DNA of 64,000 nt, from the NCBI GenBank assembly GCA_036365145.1, contig JAEOAD010002279.1, positions 926,001 to 990,000 of the forward strand. Reading direction: 5' to 3'. Positions 1 to 11,111 of the stretch are shown here, one piece after another. Source of the stretch: Orientallactaga sibirica (Eukaryota; Chordata; Mammalia; Rodentia; Dipodidae). The number at the start of each line of letters is the position of its first letter. The first letter of the stretch is position 1. The notes beneath the pieces are model-generated. The model did not search any database, was not told the DNA's origin, and saw only the letters and a list, made by a program, of their open reading frames with translations. The position numbers were made by a program, and so were the translations under genes.

Positions 1-258
1 GCTGGAGAGATGGCTTAGCGGCTAAGGCGCCTGCCTGCTAAGCCTAAGAACGCCGGTTCCAATCTCCAGGTCCCACGTTTAGCCAGATGCAGTGAGGCAA
101 AGGGTGCAATGCCACACTTGCCCACAAGGGGGCGCACGCATCTGGATTTCGTTCACAGCAGCTGAGAGACTGCCCATCTCTGTCTCCCTCTCCCTCTCTA
201 TCTCTCTGTGTCTCTCTCTCCAAAAATAAATAAAAAATAAAAATAAATAAATAAATAA
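1..258 (+). mobile_element. Type A tRNA-derived SINE (B2 superfamily), 5' end at window edge
   Basis: The pol III box A-like head 'tggcttagcggctaaggc' and box B-like 'ggttccaatctcc' are followed by the type A body, with 'ccacaagggggcgcacgc' and 'tggatttcgttcacagcag'. A pyrimidine stretch and a long (aaat)n tail close the element. One or two bases are missing at the window edge. Non-autonomous, mobilised by LINE-1. Confidence 0.93.
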
Positions 259-283
259 TAAAAGACTCTATGGTGAAGACATA

Positions 284-631
284 TGTGCTAGTTTGAATCA
301 ATGGCCCCCAATACGTTCAGTGTTTTATTAGTTTGGAGTTTGCAGCCACCTGGCTGGAGGCAGTGTCACTGGGCAGATCTTAAGGCGTGGTGGTGGGTTT
401 GAGATTTCAATCGAAAGCTATGCAAAGTGTGCCTAGCTGGAGTTCCTGAGGTGTGCTGTGCTGTGTGGCTTTTGGCTTGGGGCTTCTCTCTCTGTGTTTG
501 CTCCTGTGAATGCAGGCCAGCTTCTGCCGTTATGGAACTTCCCCTAGATCTGTAAGCGTCAATAAATCCCTTCCTCCATCACTGTGCCTGGTCTGGAAGT
601 TCATCTCTGGGACCCGAAGCTGTCTGCTACA
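284..631 (+). mobile_element. Solitary MaLR/ERVL-type LTR
   Basis: The element begins 'tgtgctagtttgaatcaatgg' and ends '...gtctgctaca', with the TG...CA ends of LTRs and a polyadenylation-like 'aataaatccc' near 550-570. The length (about 350 bp) and the 'gttctggaggcagtgt'-style middle resemble rodent MaLR LTRs. No internal retroviral sequence is attached, so it looks like a solo LTR. The subfamily cannot be named without a library search. Confidence 0.7.
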
Positions 632-639
632 ACGTTTCT

Positions 640-790
640 CCATGTTACAGCCAAGGACATTCATTCACGGAGGGGTTATGTGATTGGCCCAAGGTCACAC
701 AGTGTGTATATAGTAGAGCTGGGACTTGAATTTAAGGCATGTCAAATGACACAGCTCACCCTTCTCTCCATTATATCATTCTACTTTCTT
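640..790 (-). mobile_element. MIR element fragment
   Basis: 'ggcccaaggtcacacagt' followed by 'agagctgggacttgaat' is the reverse complement of the conserved MIR core. This is an ancient mammalian SINE relic. Confidence 0.75.
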
Positions 791-1440
791 GAAGATTTTT
801 CTTACATGGCAGCTGGTGACCTTCTGAGCGGAGCTTCTTCAATGGACAGAAATAAACGTTTCATTGTATGCATAAACGTATCTGGATATGTGCAGTACTT
901 TTCACTGAAGTTCAATTTTCCCTTTCTGTCAAGCTCAGCAATATAGGAGGAACATGAGGTGCTTTATTCAGACCTGCAAATGCAGCCTTCAATTCCCACA
1001 GGCAGTCTTGAAGCAGGAGAAATGCGCTTTGAATGCATGCTAACCCCCAGTGACGGACTCTGCACACTCGGACAGCACTCCCATCTCCCAGAGTCGTCAT
1101 CACCAGGGGACACATTTTAAGCAGGAAAAGGGGGAGGCCTTTTTCATTCTCTTATTTTCCAGCAGATAAAGGCAAGACCTGACACGAGTGACGCTCACTA
1201 TGATGTGAAATGGCAAGCTTCCATTCATGAGACTCACGGGAGCTGAGTCGGCATGTGGGTGGGAGGTGGAAGGCCCTGTTCGCTCTCTCATCTGGAGCGT
1301 GAGACTTTCCAGAAGATGTCTACTGCAAGGAGAGTGTGCAAGACAAAATGTCCAAAGCTATCGATCTTTGGTATTTTTGTCAAGATGCAGTGGGTGTCTA
1401 ACTGCAGACCCAAAGTTGTTTTCCTCCCTTTCTCACTTTC
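791..1440. other. Unassigned sequence
   Basis: This stretch has moderate GC and no repeat I recognise. Short frames exist on both strands, but they lack splice context, domains or codon bias, so I call no gene. Confidence 0.5.
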
Positions 1441-1580
1441 TTTTTTTTTTATATAGTTATTCAGGGTGTTTTATTACAGTTTTAAATATGTCATATTATT
1501 TATATATCTTATAAAATTATTATATTATAGTTATGCATTACAATTATATTATTTATGCTTTTCTTCCTTTTTTTTATTTA
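1441..1580. repeat. AT-rich low-complexity stretch
   Basis: A run of T and then mixed 'tatat/attat' repeats fills this interval. Its right edge is T-rich and abuts the probable LINE-1 3' end read on the minus strand. Confidence 0.8.
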
Positions 1581-2400
1581 TATTATTCTGATTTTACATT
1601 CATAGTATTGGTTCCATTGTCCTCCTCCCTGTCCTCCCACTTTCAAAGGGACTCTCATCAATGGGGAATGTGGGTCATGCATTGTGAGGTTAGTCAAGAG
1701 TTCTGGGGTGTAGGCCCCAGTCTCTGTGCATAATGCCCCAACTTGTGACTCTAACAATCTTTCCACCCCCTCTTCTGCAAGTTTCCCTGAGCCACATTGG
1801 GGTCATTTTAGTTCTGCTTCAGTGATGGGGTTTTGGGAGCCTCTGTGTCTCTGGATATCTGGCTTAGTTGGAGTTGGATGTTCTCTGTGTTTATCTCCTT
1901 CAGCCTTTTTCTGGTGTCGTGATCGTCATGAACGCTGAACTCTTGCCCTTCCCCTGCGTTGTTCTATGGTTTCAGCTGGGTCCCTGGTGAGGTGTGGTTA
2001 GGTGATCCTCCCTTCAGGTTCATTGTCCACCTGAAAAAAGATAAGCAAATTTTCCAGTGGAGAGAGAAGTTAGTACTAGGTAGAAGGGATGACCATCTAT
2101 GTTTTGGAGGGAATTTTTATATGCGTTGGCTCTCTTCTAGCCCACATTTGGTGGTATCTTGCTCTTGGAGACTGAGCTTATTTTTTGTACCTGGTTTTGA
2201 CTTATTTCCCAGTTCCAGCAATGAGTTCCATTCCACTGAGTGGATCTATTAGCCAAATCAAGAGCAGTTGGTTACCCACCATGGCTGTGTGCCACTACTG
2301 CACTTGTATGAACATTACATCAGGTTGTTTCCTGCTGTCTTCCTCACTTTCTTGCACTTCACTTACAGAGTGATTTGGGGGCAAGGTTCTAGGACTGTCT
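1568..2400 (-). mobile_element. Probable LINE-1 3' untranslated region
   Basis: On the minus strand the unit ends with a G-rich 'gggaggacagggaggagga' tract, about 40 bp of linker and an A-rich tail. That is the layout of rodent LINE-1 3' ends. No ORF2 coding remnant was recognised upstream, so the assignment rests on layout alone. Confidence 0.45.
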
Positions 2401-2746
2401 CTGTGCAGAACACGAAGCACTCTACGGTGTGGCAGTGAAAAGCTTGAATGTAGGCCAGCCGTCTGTCCCTTCATTTTGGGTCCGTCACTTGTGGTTGAGG
2501 TTTTGCCCATCTGCTGAATGCAGAAAGAAGGATGCAATGGCCTGACGGTTGAAAACCCTTGGCACACTAGGGGCATGTGTGAAGCACGCAGAAAGTGCGT
2601 GCTTGTGATTGTCTTGTCTTCTATGAGGTCAAGCTAGAGAAACACTGGCATGACTCAGCACAAGTTTCCTGTCAATTCATCACATTTGGTCTTCAAGAGA
2701 ACCCTCCGAACATTGCAGAGACTCTATTTCTAACTCACTTTAGAAT
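2401..2746. other. Unassigned sequence
   Basis: No repeat family, RNA gene or convincing coding frame recognised here. Confidence 0.5.
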
Positions 2747-2758
2747 TAAAAGTGTTGG

Positions 2759-2999
2759 GGGCTGGAGAGATGGCTTTGCGGTGAAGATGCCTGCCTGCCA
2801 AACCTAAGAATGCCTGTTCCATTCTCCAGGTCCTACGTTTAGCCAGACACAGAAGTTACAAAAGCACGCAATGCCACACTTGCCCACAAGGGGGAGCATG
2901 CGCCTGGAGTTCGTTCACAGCGGCTGAGCGGCCACTGGCATGCCCATTCTCTCTTTCTGTCTCTCCCTGTCTCTCTGAAAAAGATATTTACAAAGGAAA
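2759..2999 (+). mobile_element. SINE, intermediate between types A and B
   Basis: The head and middle match type A ('acctaagaatgcc', 'ccacaagggggagc'). The 3' body reads 'ctggagttcgttcacagcgg' and then 'catgcccattctctc' as in type B. It is flanked by target duplications 'taaaagtgttgg' at 2747-2758 and 3000-3011, so the insertion is structurally complete. Confidence 0.88.
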
Positions 3000-3221
3000 T
3001 AAAAGTGTTGGTGGGCCACCTCCCAGGGAAAGAGAGAATACAACAGAACCCTCCAGTCCAAGGGCAAGACCCAGAGACCCAAGCGAGTGGACACTGCCAT
3101 GCTGAAGTTCAGCTGCCTTTTGTTTCTTCTCCCCAAGGCCTGTCAGAATGCATGTGGACCACATATTCATGGAAGAGGAGTGGAAGAGATAAATCAATCA
3201 GGAAATGGAACACTTTTTAAA

Positions 3222-3413
3222 AAGCATTTTTTATTTGATATATATAGAGAGAGAGAGAGAGAGAAAATGGGCATGTCAGGGCCTCCAGCCACTGCAAACT
3301 CCAGACGCATGTGCCATCTTGTGCATCTGGTTTACGTGGGTCCTGGGGAATTGAACCTGGGTCCTTTGGCTTCGCAGGCAAATGCCTTAACTGCTAAATC
3401 ATCCTCCAGCCCG
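3222..3413 (-). mobile_element. Type B SINE
   Basis: Read in reverse, it shows the tail, the (ga)n stretch, 'gggcctccagccactgcaaa', 'cttgtgcatctgg', 'ttgaacctgggtcctttgg' and the 'tcctccagccc' head. The flanks share 'cacttttt'-like target sequence. Confidence 0.92.
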
Positions 3414-3717
3414 CACTTTTGTTTTTAAACCAGAGACACAGTATCACTAAATTGTAGGACTGGAGTGAGCTTCAGTTGAACTGAACAATTTGTTTTGCCT
3501 AGAAACCAGAGCCTGGATTAGACTGGAAAATAGATTTTATCCGCATATATGAATTCTACAGTAAGTTAAATTTAATCACACTCTTATATACCCATATAAA
3601 TATTGGTAATTTACATATAGTGTAAATGACATTTTTACACATTAATGAAATGACCACCATACTCCTTTATTTAGAAATCCCTTCTATAAAAAGCATCTCC
3701 TATCAAGAGGTAGTTTT

Positions 3718-3938
3718 TTTAAAGATTTATTTTATTTTATTTATTTATTTGAGAGAGTCATAGAGAGAGGGGGGAGAGAGAAAGAGAGATGGGCATACCA
3801 GGGCCTCCAGCCACTGCAAACGAACCCCAGACACTTGTGCCCCCTTGTGCATCTGGCTTATGTGGGTCCTGGAGAATCAAACCAGGATCCTTTGGCTTTG
3901 TAGGTAAATGCCTTGACCGCTAAGCCATCTCTCCAGCC
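3718..3938 (-). mobile_element. Type B SINE
   Basis: A full reverse type B element running from its T-rich tail to 'agccatctctccagccc'. The imperfect target duplication is 'aagaggtagtttttt' on the left and 'aagagggagtttttt' on the right. Confidence 0.93.
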
Positions 3939-3954
3939 CAAGAGGGAGTTTTTT

Positions 3955-4050
3955 AATCTAACATTTCTCAAAGCATGTTCCTAGAGCTCAAGGTCAACAC
4001 AGCTATCACAAAGCACAATACTTTTAATGGCTCAAATAAGTTTGGAAAGC
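3955..4050. mobile_element. Possible hAT-Charlie-like DNA transposon fragment
   Basis: 'ttctcaaagcatgttcc' and 'aaataagtttggaaagcact' resemble the ends of nonautonomous MER1-type hAT transposons. The middle is too diverged to be sure. Confidence 0.3.
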
Positions 4051-4734
4051 ACTAGACCGCAGACATTAAGAGGACATTTTGCCAGCGTTTTTTTTTTTTC
4101 AGTTGTTTTGATATGATAAATTGAGGTTTGTGACACCCGAAATAGAATGTGTCACGTTCCCCACCTTGCTTAACCACGGAATTTTCTTTTCAGTGTTATT
4201 CTCCATTACTTGTGTTCCTTGAAGCACATGTTAACACTGCTGCCTTAATCAATAACTCTGATGGATGGGCGAGGGTTCGCACTATGACATGGGTCATTCC
4301 GTTGACCGTTAAGGTTGATTCTGTTGACTGGATGGATGGATGGTTACATCCTAGTGCTGCATGCTCCAGCAAACAGCGCAACTTCCCTTGGGGACCATTA
4401 TTAGGTCAAGTGACTGGTTCGCTATAAGGTCCTCCTTGCGGCTTGAGCGCTCCTTGCCACAGCTGACGCATCTCCATTCGTAACGTTAGGAAGAGGGCAG
4501 GTCTGGATGAGCAGTGTACTCTGGGAATTCATTAGTTAAAGCAACAAATAGTTTTGAACCTGTATAGGATCCAGGCAGCATGACGTTTGTTAGGGGGTAC
4601 AGTAATCAATAATATTAGGACTGCCAGAGAGGTGCTGAGCCCTATCCATGGGAAACCGCTCTGTGAATTCGAAAATGAACAATTGGCCACGGGGTACGCT
4701 GAGGGATAGAAAAGTAATTTCTGGTTTCCTTGTA
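4051..4734. other. Unassigned sequence
   Basis: A T-run sits at 4089-4099 and a short (ggat)n run at 4330-4345. Frames on both strands at 4149-4427 overlap each other and show no domain. Nothing else recognised. Confidence 0.5.
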
Positions 4735-4925
4735 AACTTGAGCCTCTTCCCTAAAATTCCCAGTGACTGCTAACCGTTATCTCACTTGATCCTCATGATA
4801 ATACAAGAAGGTGGGTTGATTATTCTAATTCTATAGAAAATGAAACTGAGATTTGAGGTCTAGGAAAATCTTCCCATGGACCCCCTGCAGTTAGCGGTCA
4901 TACTGTGGGCTAAAACCAAGTCTAT
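4735..4925 (-). mobile_element. MIR element
   Basis: 'ttatctcacttgatcctcat' followed by 'gaaaatgaaactgagattt' matches the reverse MIR 3' half, including the 'aactgaggc'-like segment. Confidence 0.6.
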
Positions 4926-5095
4926 TAAAAGGCCCTGCTTGGTGCCTCAGGATTCTTGTTTGCCAAGTGAGATGGGCTTTATTATTGTGAAAATCCTATT
5001 CAGCAATGAGATTCATACCCATTGCATGCGCATCATGAGGTAAATAACTAAGTCACTAAATCTCAAAACAGGAAGTCGGTCCAGTCTACAGAAAG

Positions 5096-5262
5096 GTTAT
5101 TATTATTATTATTATGGTTTTTCGAGGTAGGGTCTTACTCTAGCACAGGCGGACCTGGAATTCACTGTGTAGTCTCAGGGTAGCCTCAAACTCATGGCGA
5201 TCCTCCTACCTCTGCCTCCCCAGTGCTGGGATTAAAGGTGTATACCACCACACCTAGCCTAA
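5096..5262 (-). mobile_element. B1 SINE with (att)n tail
   Basis: The reverse 7SL-derived B1 shows 'ttcgaggtagggtctta', 'tgacctggaattcactg'-type sequence, 'gtgctgggattaaaggtg' and a 'cacacctagcc' head. Its tail has become a TTA trinucleotide run. Confidence 0.93.
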
Positions 5263-5307
5263 AAGGATTATATTTTTCAATCAACTGTTCATAAATATTT
5301 CTTGAGA

Positions 5308-5420
5308 GCCCAATGTATTGGCATATATCTGCCATCCCACTACTTGGGAGAAAGAGTGGGGAGGAGCTTGAATTTAAGTACAGCTTGGGCTAGATAGTGA
5401 GGCCCCTATTAACCAACAAA
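5308..5420 (+). mobile_element. Old, diverged B1/proto-B1 element
   Basis: 'gccatcccactacttgggag', 'gcttgggctagatagtgagg' and a terminal A-rich 'accaacaaac' follow the 7SL/B1 order, with heavy divergence. Confidence 0.55.
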
Positions 5421-5424
5421 CACT

Positions 5425-5790
5425 TTTGAACACCTTCACTGTTCAAACACAATGTTCAAGGCGTTGTGCTGGGAGCTGGAGGTCCATAAGTCAAAGATAA
5501 CTGCCTGCCTCCTTTCTAGACAAGATTCATCAGAGGATATGAGTTCAGAAATATGAAAGTTCTACATGATGTGAGAGGAGTTGATCAAGGTATGGGTGGG
5601 ATTTCCTGCAAACAAAGGAAAATATGCCCACATAGGCCCTGGAATGCTCACGACACAGGCAATGCTTCCACTGGCTGGCCAGGAGGAACCTACAGCTGAC
5701 TCAATGGGACTGACCAGTAATTGTGGATTCTTCAGCAGCTTGTAGAAGGGACATTCTAATTTTATCCTAACTGCTTTCAGTATTAAAAAA
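5425..5790. other. Mostly unassigned; possible L2/MIR remnant at its left end
   Basis: 'aatgttcaaggcgttgtgct' followed by 'gggagctggaggtccata' near 5450-5490 resembles the conserved 3' part of old L2/MIR elements. The rest is unrecognised. Confidence 0.35.
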
Positions 5791-5802
5791 TAAAAACTTC
5801 AG

Positions 5803-6101
5803 GGCTGGAGAGATGGCTTAGCAGCTAAGGTGCCTGCCTGCTAAGCCTAAGAATGCTGGTCCCAATGTCCAGCTGTTCCAATCTCCAGGTCCCACGTTTG
5901 GCCAGATGCAGTGAGGCAAGGGTGCAATGCCGCGCTTGCCCACAAGGGGGCGCACGCATCTGGATTTCGTTCCCAGCAGCTGAGAGACTGCTGGCACGCC
6001 CATCTCTGTCTCCCTCTCCCTCTCTGTCTATCTCTCTGTCTCTCTCTCCAAAAATAAATAAAAAATAATTTTAAAAAAATTTTTAAAAAAAATAAAAATT
6101 T
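5803..6101 (+). mobile_element. Type A SINE
   Basis: A full-length type A element with an extra short repeat in the head (the 'ccaatgtccagctgttcc' variant) and a long A/T tail. Perfect 10-bp target duplications 'aaaacttcag' lie at 5793-5802 and 6102-6111, which indicates a fairly young insertion. Confidence 0.95.
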
Positions 6102-6111
6102 AAAACTTCAG

Positions 6112-6884
6112 AGAATGGAATCTTTGGAGTTTTCCCAGTAGAAGAAGAGTATAAAGAGATCACATGAAAAGACAAGTAGAGAAAGCCCTTAAAGATACAA
6201 AAGCAATGTCTGTGTATCGTGTAGCAATACATATGGCTGATATAATTTTTCTAGAAAGATATCTGACAGGTACACAGGGAAATGAAAGGCACTGAATGTA
6301 AAAGGAGCCTACACATTGTCCAACTTACCCAAAAGCCTGTTGAGATTTCAGTGATTTTACGAAGCAAAATTAAAGTGATAAGTGAATGCCAGAATAAGAC
6401 CAGAGGGGGAAACCACAAGAACAGAGACCAATAACCTGCTTTTCAGTCCACATCCAGTATGTCCTCAAAGAAGGGTTGGCAGAACCTCAGAGACATGCCC
6501 AGTGTAATTTACTGTCAAGAAAAGTAGACACTCCTTTAAAAAATTAAGTCCTTTAAATCAGTGACGGTTCGTGGAAGCAGCCGGGAGATGAATGCTAGAA
6601 GGGATCATGAATTCCCTTCAGAGGAGAGAGCGGAGGACTGTGGGGCAGAAAAGGCGAATCCTGACAGGAGGAAGCTGATTAAGAAGTGAGTGCGCCCAGA
6701 GATTGAGAGAGTGGTCAAGCTTGGAGTGATTGATTAAGAGTGTCTCGAAAGATACCTTCCCAGTGGGATGATTGTCTGAAGCTCTCTGGATTTGCAGTGC
6801 GGAGGGAGAGCTGAGGGCTGGGAGCCCAGGTCTCATGTACACAGCGCTGCCTTACCTTCAGTTATGCAGAAGGAGGGAAGCTGG
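6112..6884. other. Unassigned sequence
   Basis: Adenine-rich on the left and more balanced on the right. It may hold an old LINE relic, but no diagnostic motif was found. No gene called. Confidence 0.45.
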
Positions 6885-7120
6885 TGTTTGTCTGGAAACA
6901 AATTGCGTGCTAGGTGCCACAGTGGGCGCTTTACATGGCTTGTCCCATTGATTTCTCATCATAGTCTGCAAGGTGGGTGTTACATTTATATATATATATT
7001 AAAAGAGCCGAGGGTCAGAGAGGTTAAATAACCTGTCCAAGTTCACATGGTAAGTGGCAGACCCAGAATTTGAACTCCAGCCTGTGTGATCAGGAAATCT
7101 ATACCCGCGTGAGCTTTTCA
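6885..7120 (-). mobile_element. MIR element
   Basis: 'gtcagagaggttaaataacc', 'caagttcacatggtaagtgg' and 'cagacccagaatttgaactc' form a near full-length reverse MIR. A short (ta)n run interrupts it near 6985-7000. Confidence 0.85.
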
Positions 7121-7460
7121 CTTCGTCCCAATGAAATAGTCATATCCTTTTACATTTCCGTAATGGATGTGTCAAGTATAGTAAGCGGTAGGAGCTCAAA
7201 TACTGGTAGCTAGTGAAAATAGAAGTAGGAATAGCAATAGGAGGAGGAGTATCTGTATGTAAAGGAGTTATGACCCTGACCTCAATAGCCATGTTGAGAA
7301 ATAGCATATTCATCAAGTGTCATCACAGGACCTGGGACCGAGTGGGAATTCAAGACTTGAAGGTCCTTCCTCGGTACGAGGTGCCTTAGAGCCTATTACT
7401 CTATACGTTTTCTAGACTTTTCCCAATTCCTCTTATAGCCCAAAGCTACCTGGCATTAGA
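7121..7460. other. Unassigned sequence
   Basis: No repeat family or coding signature recognised. Confidence 0.5.
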
Positions 7461-7473
7461 GATTTGCCCAAGC

Positions 7474-7677
7474 AGACTGGCGAGATGGCTTAGTGGTTAA
7501 GGCATTTGCCTGCTAAGCCAAAGGGATCCAGGTTCAATTTCCCAGGACCCACGTAAGCCAGATGCACAAGTGGCACATGTGTGTGGAGTTTGTTTGCAGT
7601 AGCTGGAGGCCCTGGCACGCCCATTCTCCCTTTCTCTCAAATAAATAAAATAAAATTAAATTAAATTAACAAAAGAA
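7474..7677 (+). mobile_element. Type B SINE
   Basis: The head is diverged ('gactggcgagatggctta'), followed by the type B body and an (aaatta)n tail. The target duplication 'atttgcccaag' appears at about 7462-7472 and 7678-7688. Confidence 0.93.
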
Positions 7678-7740
7678 ATTTGCCCAAGAAATCTGAATTT
7701 TTGCCCAGAACTTTGTATGTAAATGGCCTCAATCAGGGCT

Positions 7741-7908
7741 TTTTTTTTTTTTTTTTTTTTTTTTGGTATTTTGAGGTAGGGTCTCACTCTGGCTCAGGCT
7801 GACCTGGAATTCACTATGTAGTCTCAGGGTGGCCTCAAACTCACAGCAATCCTCCTACCTTTGCCTCCCGAGTGCTGAGATTAAAGGCATGTGCCACCAT
7901 GCCTGGCA
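7741..7908 (-). mobile_element. B1 SINE
   Basis: A reverse B1 with a long T tail (over 20 nt). The target duplication 'aatcagggc' occurs immediately before the T run and again after the 'catgcctggc' head. Confidence 0.95.
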
Positions 7909-7937
7909 AATCAGGGCACTTTAAAAAATTGTAAACA

Positions 7938-8146
7938 GGGCTGGGGAGATGGCTTAGCAGTTAAGGTGTTTGCCTGCAAAGCCTAAGGACCCAGGTTTGA
8001 TTCCCCAGGACCCATGTAAGCCAGATGCACAAAGTGGCACATGCGTCTGGAGTTCATTTGCAGTGGCTGGAGGTCCTGGCATGTCCATTCTCTCTCTCTC
8101 TCCAATAAATAAAAGATAAATAAAAATTTAAAAATTTAAAAATGTA
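7938..8146 (+). mobile_element. Type B SINE
   Basis: Full type B element ('gctggggagatggcttagc', 'ggagttcatttgcagtggc') with an A/T tail. The target 'aatgtaaa' resembles the 'ttgtaaac' upstream. Confidence 0.92.
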
Positions 8147-9010
8147 AATGGCCATGATCACATAATATGAAATGTTGTTTTCTTTAGCAGTTACTAGCCG
8201 CCCTCCCTTTTTTTTGTAGTATAACTGTTTCCTCAGAATTAGGTAGGCATACTGCCATCTTGGAGCAGAGGAGTTATGATCCCCTACACAAGACCCTCCG
8301 GAAATGCAGCCTGCTAACAGTCCCTCATAGAGGGACAGGCAAGAGTCATGAGATTAGGAAGCTCACCAGACAGAGAGGCCCCCTCCTTAAGATTCCAATT
8401 CTCTCTCTACATGAAGTCAACAGTTGACTGGGGTTGGACTTCCTGGTGTTATAGCTGTCTATGAGTTTGCATACTCCTGGAAGGAACCCCAATATGTGGA
8501 TGTTCCCTGAGCTAGACTTAGAATCCTTTCTGGTCCTCTCACCAGGAAGTTTTAGAACTGTTAGTCATGTGGGTGTTTTCACTCTCCTAATTGTACAGGT
8601 ACTGTACTTTACACATTACCTGAGTGAATGCACATCAACCTGTGAGAGCGTGTAAGAGTGTCCGTGTGGTCTAGTAACTGCTTTCTGTACACACATACTC
8701 AGCCAATCGGAGAATTCAAACTCGGTGATATAGCAAACTGATTTTTCTCCCATTCATAATCTTGTGCCATTCTTTGATGATATCCTGGTAGAATCCATAG
8801 CCATTCACTCATTCTCTGGAACATATACAACCCCATTCTCATACCAGGTCTCAAAGATGCCCCTGCATGCTGACAAGGACCGTGGCTAAGAACATGCCGT
8901 GGGAGGAAGGAGCTTGGCCTGGCTCAGGGTCACTCCTATCTGTCTTTCCAATGCTCATCTCCTTTAATGCTGGGGGCAGGAGAGGCAGAAGAGCAGGAGG
9001 CACACGTGAT
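8147..9010. other. Unassigned, possibly an old retroviral LTR between 8250 and 8640
   Basis: The stretch 8265-8640 ('gccatcttggagcagagg', 'ccctcatagagggacagg', 'aggaaccccaatatgtgg') has the feel of a decayed rodent LTR. I cannot assign it, and no coding evidence is present. Confidence 0.35.
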
Positions 9011-9011
9011 G

Positions 9012-9258
9012 TGTGTTTACTTTGTGTTATTTTATGAGCGAGCAAGAGAGAAAGAGAGAAAGAGAGAAAGTGAATTGATACCCCTGGGCCTCTGGTTACT
9101 GCAATCAGACTCCAGACACGTGAGCCACCTTGTGCACGTGTGGGACCTTGTGCGTGCATCACTTGGTGTGTCTGGCTTATGTGGGATCTGGGGAGTGAAA
9201 CATGGGTTCTTAGGCTTCCCAGGCAAGTGCCTTAATTGCTCAGCCATCTCTCCAGCCC
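9012..9258 (-). mobile_element. Type B SINE variant with extended 'cttgtg' region
   Basis: A reverse type B element in which the 'cttgtgc' segment is expanded by partial repeats ('ccttgtgcacgtgtggg', 'ccttgtgcgtgcatcac'). The same kind of expansion occurs at 35348-35546, so this may be a small subfamily. Confidence 0.88.
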
Positions 9259-9263
9259 ATGTT

Positions 9264-9466
9264 ACTTTTTAATTTAATTTTATTTTATTTATTTTTGGAG
9301 AGGGACACAGAGACAGACAGAGAGGGAGAAGGAGACAGATAGATATGGGTGTGCCAGCAGAGACGAAATCCAGGAGACAGCCAAGTGCAGATGGGTGCTC
9401 CAGCAGCTAAACGTGGGACCTCAGATTGGAACTGGGTGAACACCTCTAAGCCATCTCTCCAGCCCA
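9264..9466 (-). mobile_element. Type A SINE with internal deletion
   Basis: Reverse type A ('ggagagggacacagagaca', 'agctaaacgtgggacct', 'ctctccagccc'). The central 'gcgccccctt...gcatctggc' segment is replaced or shortened. Confidence 0.85.
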
Positions 9467-9479
9467 AATGTTTATTTTT

Positions 9480-9707
9480 TTAAGAGCTCACAATAAAGGC
9501 CCTCCCTGTGGGCCGGCCCTTTCTGCTCTACCGCTAACGTCGCTATTTGTCAGCCCCTCCTGTGAGGTGTATCTCTGTAGTCTGACCTCCGGTAAGGTAT
9601 ATATGTAGGGTTGAGAGGCCTCCGTATCGTGGACTCAGCACTGCCTGACCACTGTTGTGTGTAACTTGGCAGGCCACACCAATGAGTCTTACCATTGGGA
9701 CCTTTTG
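9480..9707. other. Unassigned sequence fused to a headless SINE
   Basis: Starts near 'gagctcacaataaaggccc' (a polyadenylation-like motif). It contains an imperfect internal direct repeat, 'cctcctgtgaggtgtatct' and 'acctccggtaaggtatata', each followed by 'gtag'. It could be an LTR R/U5 relic. It joins directly to a type B SINE body that has no head. Confidence 0.4.
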
Positions 9708-9862
9708 CCCCAGGACCCACGTAAGCCAGATGCACAAGGGGCACATGCGTCTGGAGTTTGTTTGCAGCAGCTGGAGGCCCTGGTGTGCCCATTCTCTCTC
9801 TCTACCTGCCTATTTCTCTCTCTCAAGTAAATAAAGAAAAATAAAATATTTTTTTAAAAAAT
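9708..9862 (+). mobile_element. Type B SINE, 5'-truncated
   Basis: It begins at 'ccccaggacccacgtaagcc' and continues with the normal type B body and AATAAA tail. The tRNA-like head is absent and the adjoining sequence is unrelated. Confidence 0.88.
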
Positions 9863-10049
9863 CGGTATTCGGACTATCATGTTCCTTTGCCATCAATGCT
9901 GTTCCCCCTTCCTCTAGTCCCTGGCAACCCCTGGCTTTAGTTCTATCCCATAGCTTTGTCATTTAAGTGGCTCACACAGCCTAGCTTCTTTCACTTAGCA
10001 TGGTCCTTTTGTGTTGCACATGTGGTTTCAAACATCGGTTAACCACTCT

Positions 10050-10307
10050 TTTTTTTTTTTAACTTTAAAAAATTATTTTATTTATTTTTGGAGAGAGACA
10101 CAGAGAGAGACAGACGGAGAGGGGTTTCGCCAGCAGTCTCTTAGCTGCTGTGAATGAAATCCAGACGCGTGCGCCCCCTTGTGGTCAAGTGCAGCATTGC
10201 ACCCTTGCGCCACTTTGCATCTGGCTAAACATGGGACCTGGAGATTGGAACTGGGTTCTTAGGCTTAGCAGGCAGGCGCCTTAACTGCTAAGCCATCTCT
10301 CCAGCCC
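10050..10307 (-). mobile_element. Type A SINE
   Basis: Reverse type A with tail, 'ggagagagacacagagaga', 'ccccttgtggtcaagtgc' and head. The target duplication 'aaccactctttttt' lies before the tail (from 10039) and after the head (from 10308). Confidence 0.95.
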
Positions 10308-10949
10308 AACCACTCTTTTTTAATGCTAAGCATGCCCCAACTTTTTCACACATCCATTATTCCTACCGCTTCTAGTTTGAGGCTGTTATGGATAAAGCAA
10401 CCATACGTACGTGTGTTATGCACACATCCGGGAGTGGAATTACCATATCTTCAGGTATCTGTGCGTTTGTCCTCATAAGAAACTATTACACTCTTCTCTG
10501 AAGGGACTGTCACACATGTTTTTCATCTGTAGCTCACGAGAGTTTCACTCATACCACAACCTGTTCTTTCTATCACTTGGTCTTGTCAGCTATTTTAATT
10601 TAGACATTCTAATAACTACCTAGTGGCATCTAATTATGGTTTCATTTTATTTTTGTTTGTCTTTTCAGGAACTTATTTGCCACTCAGGTTTCTTCATTGA
10701 TGAAGTATGCATTCAAGTCCCTCCTTCCCCATTCGAAAATTATACTATCTTAATTATTGAGTTTTCAAAAGTGAACATGAGCGTTTAACAGATATGTGCT
10801 TGTAAATATTTCTTCAGCCTGGGGCTAGTCTTTTCATTGGCTTAATAGTTTCTTTTGTAGGACTGAAGCTGGTCTTGGTATTATCTTTCTTTTAGGATTC
10901 ATGCCAATTCTGTCTCACATTACTTTCCTTTTTACCAGTTGGTCTTGAA

Positions 10950-11040
10950 ATTTTTAAAAATTATTTATTTATTTTTGAGAGAGACACAGAGAGAAACAGA
11001 TTTAAGATTCAGATGCCAGCAGTCTCTCAGTCTCAGATTA
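10950..11040 (-). mobile_element. Type A SINE fragment
   Basis: Only the tail and the 'gagagagacacagagagaa' to 'ccagcagtctctcag' portion is recognisable. The sequence to 11111 is scrambled or unrelated. Confidence 0.65.
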
Positions 11041-11111
11041 CTTGTGTCACTGCATCTTTTTCCCAGTTGAAAACCTCTGGAGACTGGAAAACTGTCCATC
11101 TCTTTTTTTTT

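Noticed and set aside
8265..8640. Retroviral LTR assignment
   Set aside because: Resemblance is only impressionistic. Neither TG...CA ends nor target duplications could be located.
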